A stretch of 8,575 bases of DNA from a bacterium. GTDB lineage: Bacteria; Patescibacteriota; Saccharimonadia; Saccharimonadales; JACDBH01. Where the stretch lies: positions 1 to 8,575 of the forward strand of contig JAKQIK010000023.1 of NCBI GenBank assembly GCA_029557395.1, given 5' to 3'. The position numbers were made by a program, and so were the translations under genes. Below the pieces are notes generated by a model. That model was not told the DNA's origin. It did not search any database and saw only the letters and a program-made list of their open reading frames with translations. How positions within the stretch are numbered: the first letter of the stretch is position 1; the number at the start of each line of letters is the position of its first letter. Shown piece by piece: positions 6,893 to 8,575 of the stretch.

Positions 6893-7716
6893 CTGCGCTT
6901 AAAGACTTGAATAAAGTCTTCGGACTTGGCAATTTCAAAATGATGAGAGCTGGCTATTTGAGCTAGCTCTTCGTGCTGGGGAGGTAGTGCTTCGGTAAAT
7001 ACAAACGACACCTGATATTGACTACTAGATATCTGACTAAACATTTCTCTGTATAAATCTAAACCATCCGCACCACCAAATATAGCAATTGATGGTTCGT
7101 GCATAGCCGATTGGTTGATAGTGTGGCTGTCTGGGACATAGGGCAGGTTCGCCATTATTACGATATTTGATATTTGATACCTGATATTTGATATTGGTTC
7201 TAGCAGATTGCCTTGGTGAAATTCTACATCTGCTTTTAGGTTTTTGGAATTTTGTTTGGCTATACTCAATGCCTCGGGGCTGATATCGATTGCTATAGCT
7301 TTTGACTTTGGTATTTCTAGCATGGCAGTGATCGCCAAGCATCCCGATCCAGTCCCAATATCAATAATTGTGGGATGTTTATTAATTTCTTTGCAAGTTG
7401 TTTTAAGGATGCTTATCAATGTCTCTGTTTCAGGCCGTGGTTGCAGGGTGTCAGCAGAGACGGCAAACTCACGACCAAAAAACTCGCTCTTGCCACGGAT
7501 ATAGGCAATCGGTTCATGATTTGTCCGTCTATTTATATTTTTTTGGAGATTCTTAATATTGTTTGTATTTAGTTCATAATCTGGATTAGCCAATATCCAG
7601 GCGCGGTCTCTACCTAGCTCATCTTCAAGTAATATTAGACAGTCTATCCTGGCAGACGCTATCGATACCAATTCTAGTTGCTTGGTCGCAGACTTAATCC
7701 ATTGGTTAATATTCAT
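6886..7716 (-). CDS. prmC: Release factor glutamine methyltransferase PrmC/HemK
   Basis: The 276-residue protein is PrmC (HemK), which uses S-adenosylmethionine to methylate the glutamine of the GGQ motif in peptide-chain release factors. An N-terminal helical domain (1-75) is followed by the family element EPIAYIRGKSEFFG (68-81) and PRPETE (93-98). The SAM-binding motif I is DIGTGSGCLAI (119-129) with acidic DIS at 144-146. The catalytic motif reads NLPY (190-193) where E. coli has NPPY. Just before it, a repeat-derived ISNIRYQISNI (175-185) sits where FDLIVS-like sequence is usual. The start is ATG 7716, which aligns with the family N-terminus; the frame is open to a TTG at 7839, but the added 41 residues look non-homologous. 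There is no SD; an extended -10 lies directly upstream. No prfA is adjacent. Confidence 0.94.
   Translation of the reverse strand: MNINQWIKSATKQLELVSIASARIDCLILLEDELGRDRAWILANPDYELNTNNIKNLQKNINRRTNHEPIAYIRGKSEFFGREFAVSADTLQPRPETETLISILKTTCKEINKHPTIIDIGTGSGCLAITAMLEIPKSKAIAIDISPEALSIAKQNSKNLKADVEFHQGNLLEPISNIRYQISNIVIMANLPYVPDSHTINQSAMHEPSIAIFGGADGLDLYREMFSQISSSQYQVSFVFTEALPPQHEELAQIASSHHFEIAKSEDFIQVFKRSY
7162..7195. repeat. Short direct repeat inside prmC
   Basis: GATATTTGATATT occurs exactly at 7162-7174 and 7183-7195, offset by 21 bases (seven codons), so the reading frame is kept. On the coding strand it gives ISNI-RYQ-ISNI, placed directly before the catalytic NLPY motif. Confidence 0.8.
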
Positions 7717-7722
7717 AGGATT

Positions 7723-7731
7723 ATTATAACA
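7723..7731 (-). promoter_or_regulatory. Extended -10 promoter of prmC, leaderless geometry
   Basis: The minus strand reads TGTTATAAT (7731-7723), a perfect TGN-TATAAT. Six bases (AATCCT) separate it from the prmC ATG, so the normal start site, about 7 bases after the -10, falls on the A of the ATG. No -35 is seen, as is common with extended -10 promoters. Confidence 0.6.
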
Positions 7732-7755
7732 CACAACAGGGGTAGCTATATTGCC

Positions 7756-7792
7756 TAAAGTATACAAAATATTGTAAAGTATATTGACTTTA
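7756..7792. promoter_or_regulatory. Possible operator: TAAAGT repeats over the -35 box
   Basis: TAAAGTATA occurs at 7756-7764 and 7775-7783 as direct repeats 19 bases apart. TAAAGT (7775-7780) also forms an inverted repeat with ACTTTA (7787-7792), six bases away. The right arm covers the -35 hexamer of the promoter for the small gene, a position suited to a repressor. The binding protein is unknown. Confidence 0.4.
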
Positions 7793-7811
7793 AACATGCT
7801 TATGTTATAAT
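7784..7811 (+). promoter_or_regulatory. Strong sigma-70-type promoter of the small high-GC gene
   Basis: TTGACT (7784-7789, five of six) and TATAAT (7806-7811, exact) are 16 bases apart. A TG at 7803-7804 also makes it an extended -10. It is the best promoter in the window. Transcription should begin near 7818, giving a leader of about 62 bases. It is divergent from the prmC promoter. Confidence 0.75.
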
Positions 7812-7817
7812 GTATAA

Positions 7818-7854
7818 GTTCGTCAATCCCGATGAACAAGTACCTTAATGGTGC
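7818..7854 (+). promoter_or_regulatory. Two hairpins in the 5' leader of the small gene
   Basis: GTTCGTC (7818-7824) pairs with GATGAAC (7831-7837) over seven pairs including one G-U, with loop AATCCC, and begins at the predicted transcript start. A second stem pairs GTACC (7840-7844) with GGTGC (7850-7854) around TTAAT. GTTCG (7818-7822) could instead pair with CGAAC (7855-7859), giving a competing fold. No known riboswitch class is recognised. Confidence 0.45.
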
Positions 7855-7866
7855 CGAACATTCCGT

Positions 7867-7872
7867 AGGAGG
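7867..7872 (+). promoter_or_regulatory. Consensus Shine-Dalgarno deciding the start of the small gene
   Basis: AGGAGG lies 7 bases before the ATG at 7880 but only one base before the ATG at 7874. This makes 7880 the likely start. The same bases are complementary to TTCCTCCT at 8166-8173. Confidence 0.7.
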
Positions 7873-7879
7873 AATGAAA

Positions 7880-8089
7880 ATGAAGCTTTCTTACCACATC
7901 GCTGGAACGCTGGCATCGCTGGCGGCAGTGGCCGGTGTCATGATAGTTGCCACGAGCAAAGAGTCCGTCGCCGGGTGGGTCCTGATCGCGGTGGCTATGT
8001 CGGCATTCCTGAGTGCGATCCACTCGATTGCCCAGGCCCATGCCGAGTATTTGGCTGAGCTTATCTCTGACAAGGAGAAAGTCTCATGA
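7880..8089 (+). CDS. Small two-helix membrane protein, unknown, foreign composition
   Basis: The 69-residue product has two hydrophobic, Ala/Val-rich segments (about 6-25 and 31-50) joined by a short turn (SKESVAG). A charged tail of about 19 residues follows (AQAHAEYLAELISDKEKVS). It is not a family I recognise. Size and topology would suit a holin-like protein, a small membrane toxin or a regulator of a membrane complex, but none is shown. Expression signals are unusually good: a near-consensus promoter, a consensus SD and a structured leader. By my count 44 of 65 codons (excluding Met and Trp) end in G or C, against about 12 of the first 30 in parA, so the gene looks transferred from a GC-richer source. 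Its stop overlaps the start of a 12-codon ORF in an ATGA arrangement. A longer frame back to ATG 7832 lacks an SD. Confidence 0.7.
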   Translation: MKLSYHIAGTLASLAAVAGVMIVATSKESVAGWVLIAVAMSAFLSAIHSIAQAHAEYLAELISDKEKVS

Positions 8090-8124
8090 CCGACATTGCT
8101 GGGGACAAATCCGTGACAAGCTAG
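8086..8124 (+). CDS. Coupled 12-residue ORF, possibly a truncated gene start
   Basis: The ATG overlaps the stop of the small membrane-protein gene as ATGA, and AGGAG (8073-8077) lies 8 bases upstream, a typical translational-coupling arrangement. The frame reads MTDIAGDKSVTS and then stops at TAG. It could be a real leader-like peptide or, more likely, the surviving 5' end of a second operon gene whose remainder was lost before the insertion sequence arrived. Nothing identifies the product. Confidence 0.35.
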   Translation: MTDIAGDKSVTS

Positions 8125-8132
8125 TCAACTGT

Positions 8133-8144
8133 TCTGATATCAGA
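8133..8144. repeat. Perfect 12-bp palindrome TCTGATATCAGA
   Basis: The site is a perfect inverted repeat, flanked by TGT (8130-8132) on the left and, with one extra base, ACA (8146-8148) on the right. It lies just after the small genes. It could be a protein-binding site or part of an old element end. Confidence 0.5.
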
Positions 8145-8177
8145 TACAGTAGGCGAAGGCAGAAGTTCCTCCTGATT

Positions 8178-8203
8178 ACTACCGACTTGGTTGGTGGTTC
8201 TTA
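8178..8203 (+). terminator. Strong hairpin, probable terminator of the small operon
   Basis: ACTACCGAC (8178-8186) pairs with GTTGGTGGT (8190-8198) over all nine positions, two of them G-U in RNA, around a 3-base TTG loop. The following bases TCTTA are only moderately U-rich, so termination may be weak. It would end a transcript of about 390 bases begun near 7818. Confidence 0.45.
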
Positions 8204-8215
8204 GCATGGAATGCT

Positions 8216-8575
8216 TGTGGGATACGTAATCATTCAAAATAAAACCTAACCCAAAGTACCTTCAAGTTCTGCTAATAAAGATCTAATCTCAGCCAGTAAT
8301 TTCACTGGGTTTAGATTATTGTATTGAGATTGTAGCATGGCCTTGGTTTCTGGATGTATATTTGGATGCTCTATAACTCGTTGGAAGGGTGTTTTAGATT
8401 CAAAGTAGAATTTACGACTCTTACCGGTGGTTGGATCATACTCCTTACTCTTGCGCTTTCTAGTGGGGTGAAAAAAGTTCAGATATAGCCTTAGTGGTCC
8501 ATCATACAGCCTATTCATTATTTCCAGCTGTACTTCGGTGTCTAGTCTGGCATAGCCTACAATCTTACATATAGC
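8216..8575 (-). mobile_element. Insertion sequence, one end only, continues past right edge
   Basis: The element is inferred from the transposase C-terminus on the minus strand. Its outer tip must lie between the hairpin and the stop codon at 8246. The best candidate begins TGTGGGATAC at 8216, directly after the short palindrome AGCAT-GGA-ATGCT (8203-8215); starting with TG is common for such elements. The other end and the target duplication are outside the window, so the tip is a guess. Confidence 0.5.
8246..8575 (-). CDS. Transposase with integrase-type core, C-terminal part
   Basis: The frame is open from the right edge to a stop at 8248-8246, giving 109 visible codons. An ATG at 8518 is internal: 19 further sense codons (AICKIVGYARLDTEVQLEI) lie upstream in frame, so the gene continues beyond 8575. 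The pattern LYLNFFHPTRK, then a basic stretch, KTPFQRVIEHP and finally QYNNLNPVKLLAEI is the C-terminal tail typical of a group of DDE transposases with an integrase (rve) core, where LNFFxP, TPYxR and LNPVxL recur. The catalytic DDE residues should lie in the unseen part. The tail is intact with no frameshift, so the element may be active. I do not assign an IS family with certainty. Confidence 0.8.
   Translation of the reverse strand, partial: AICKIVGYARLDTEVQLEIMNRLYDGPLRLYLNFFHPTRKRKSKEYDPTTGKSRKFYFESKTPFQRVIEHPNIHPETKAMLQSQYNNLNPVKLLAEIRSLLAELEGTLG

Noticed and set aside
7717..7839. N-terminal extension of PrmC to a TTG at 7839
   Set aside because: The extra 41 residues look non-homologous, have no SD, and would cover the strong promoter of the divergent gene.
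7823..8073. Minus-strand frames opposite the small high-GC gene
   Set aside because: The plus-strand frame has promoter, SD and a membrane-protein pattern; the opposite frames have none of these.
8130..8180. AGGAGG on the minus strand (from 8173) as a ribosome site for a minus-strand gene
   Set aside because: No ATG, GTG or TTG follows at a workable distance; the complementarity to the plus-strand SD is the better reading.
1..8575. tRNA, rRNA or CRISPR array
   Set aside because: No cloverleaf with a GGTTCGAATCC-type arm, no rRNA core sequence and no regularly spaced repeats were found in the gaps.

Overview
This window looks like a piece of chromosome from a small-genome, low-GC bacterium, most likely of the Patescibacteria/CPR radiation and probably Candidatus Saccharibacteria (TM7). 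That assignment is inference from the gene set, gene style and AT-rich codon use; there is no rRNA or other marker to prove it. TGA is used as a stop (prmC and the small gene at 7880) and is never read through in any gene here, so the UGA=Gly code of Gracilibacteria/Absconditabacteria is not in use.

Layout: (1) 1-374, minus strand, the N-terminal part of an unidentified protein that leaves the window, with a TTG start and a strong Shine-Dalgarno (SD) site. (2) 555-2181, plus strand, overlapping parA-parB chromosome segregation genes. (3) 2233-2910, minus strand, type I signal peptidase lepB, convergent with parB. (4) 3054-5541, plus strand, a LytR-CpsA-Psr (LCP) glycopolymer ligase overlapping a polytopic membrane protein of unknown function. 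(5) 5639-6892, plus strand, a membrane-anchored HtrA/DegP-type protease with one PDZ domain. (6) 6886-7716, minus strand, prmC release-factor glutamine methyltransferase, whose end overlaps the end of htrA. (7) 7756-8215, a compositionally foreign small transcription unit: a near-consensus promoter, a possible operator, a structured leader, a 69-residue two-helix membrane protein, a coupled 12-codon ORF and a strong 3' hairpin. (8) 8216-8575, the 3' end of an insertion sequence with a transposase that runs off the right edge on the minus strand.

Functionally, the left part is replication/segregation housekeeping and the middle is an envelope cluster: signal peptide removal, polymer attachment to the wall, an integral membrane protein and surface quality control. 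prmC serves translation termination. The right end is accessory DNA.

The two most interesting signals are the small high-GC unit at 7756-8215, which has several features reminiscent of a regulated or self-repressing small membrane-protein gene, and the repeated use of -10 boxes placed only a few bases upstream of start codons lacking a Shine-Dalgarno site (prmC, LCP, lepB), which suggests leaderless or near-leaderless mRNAs alongside SD-led genes such as htrA.
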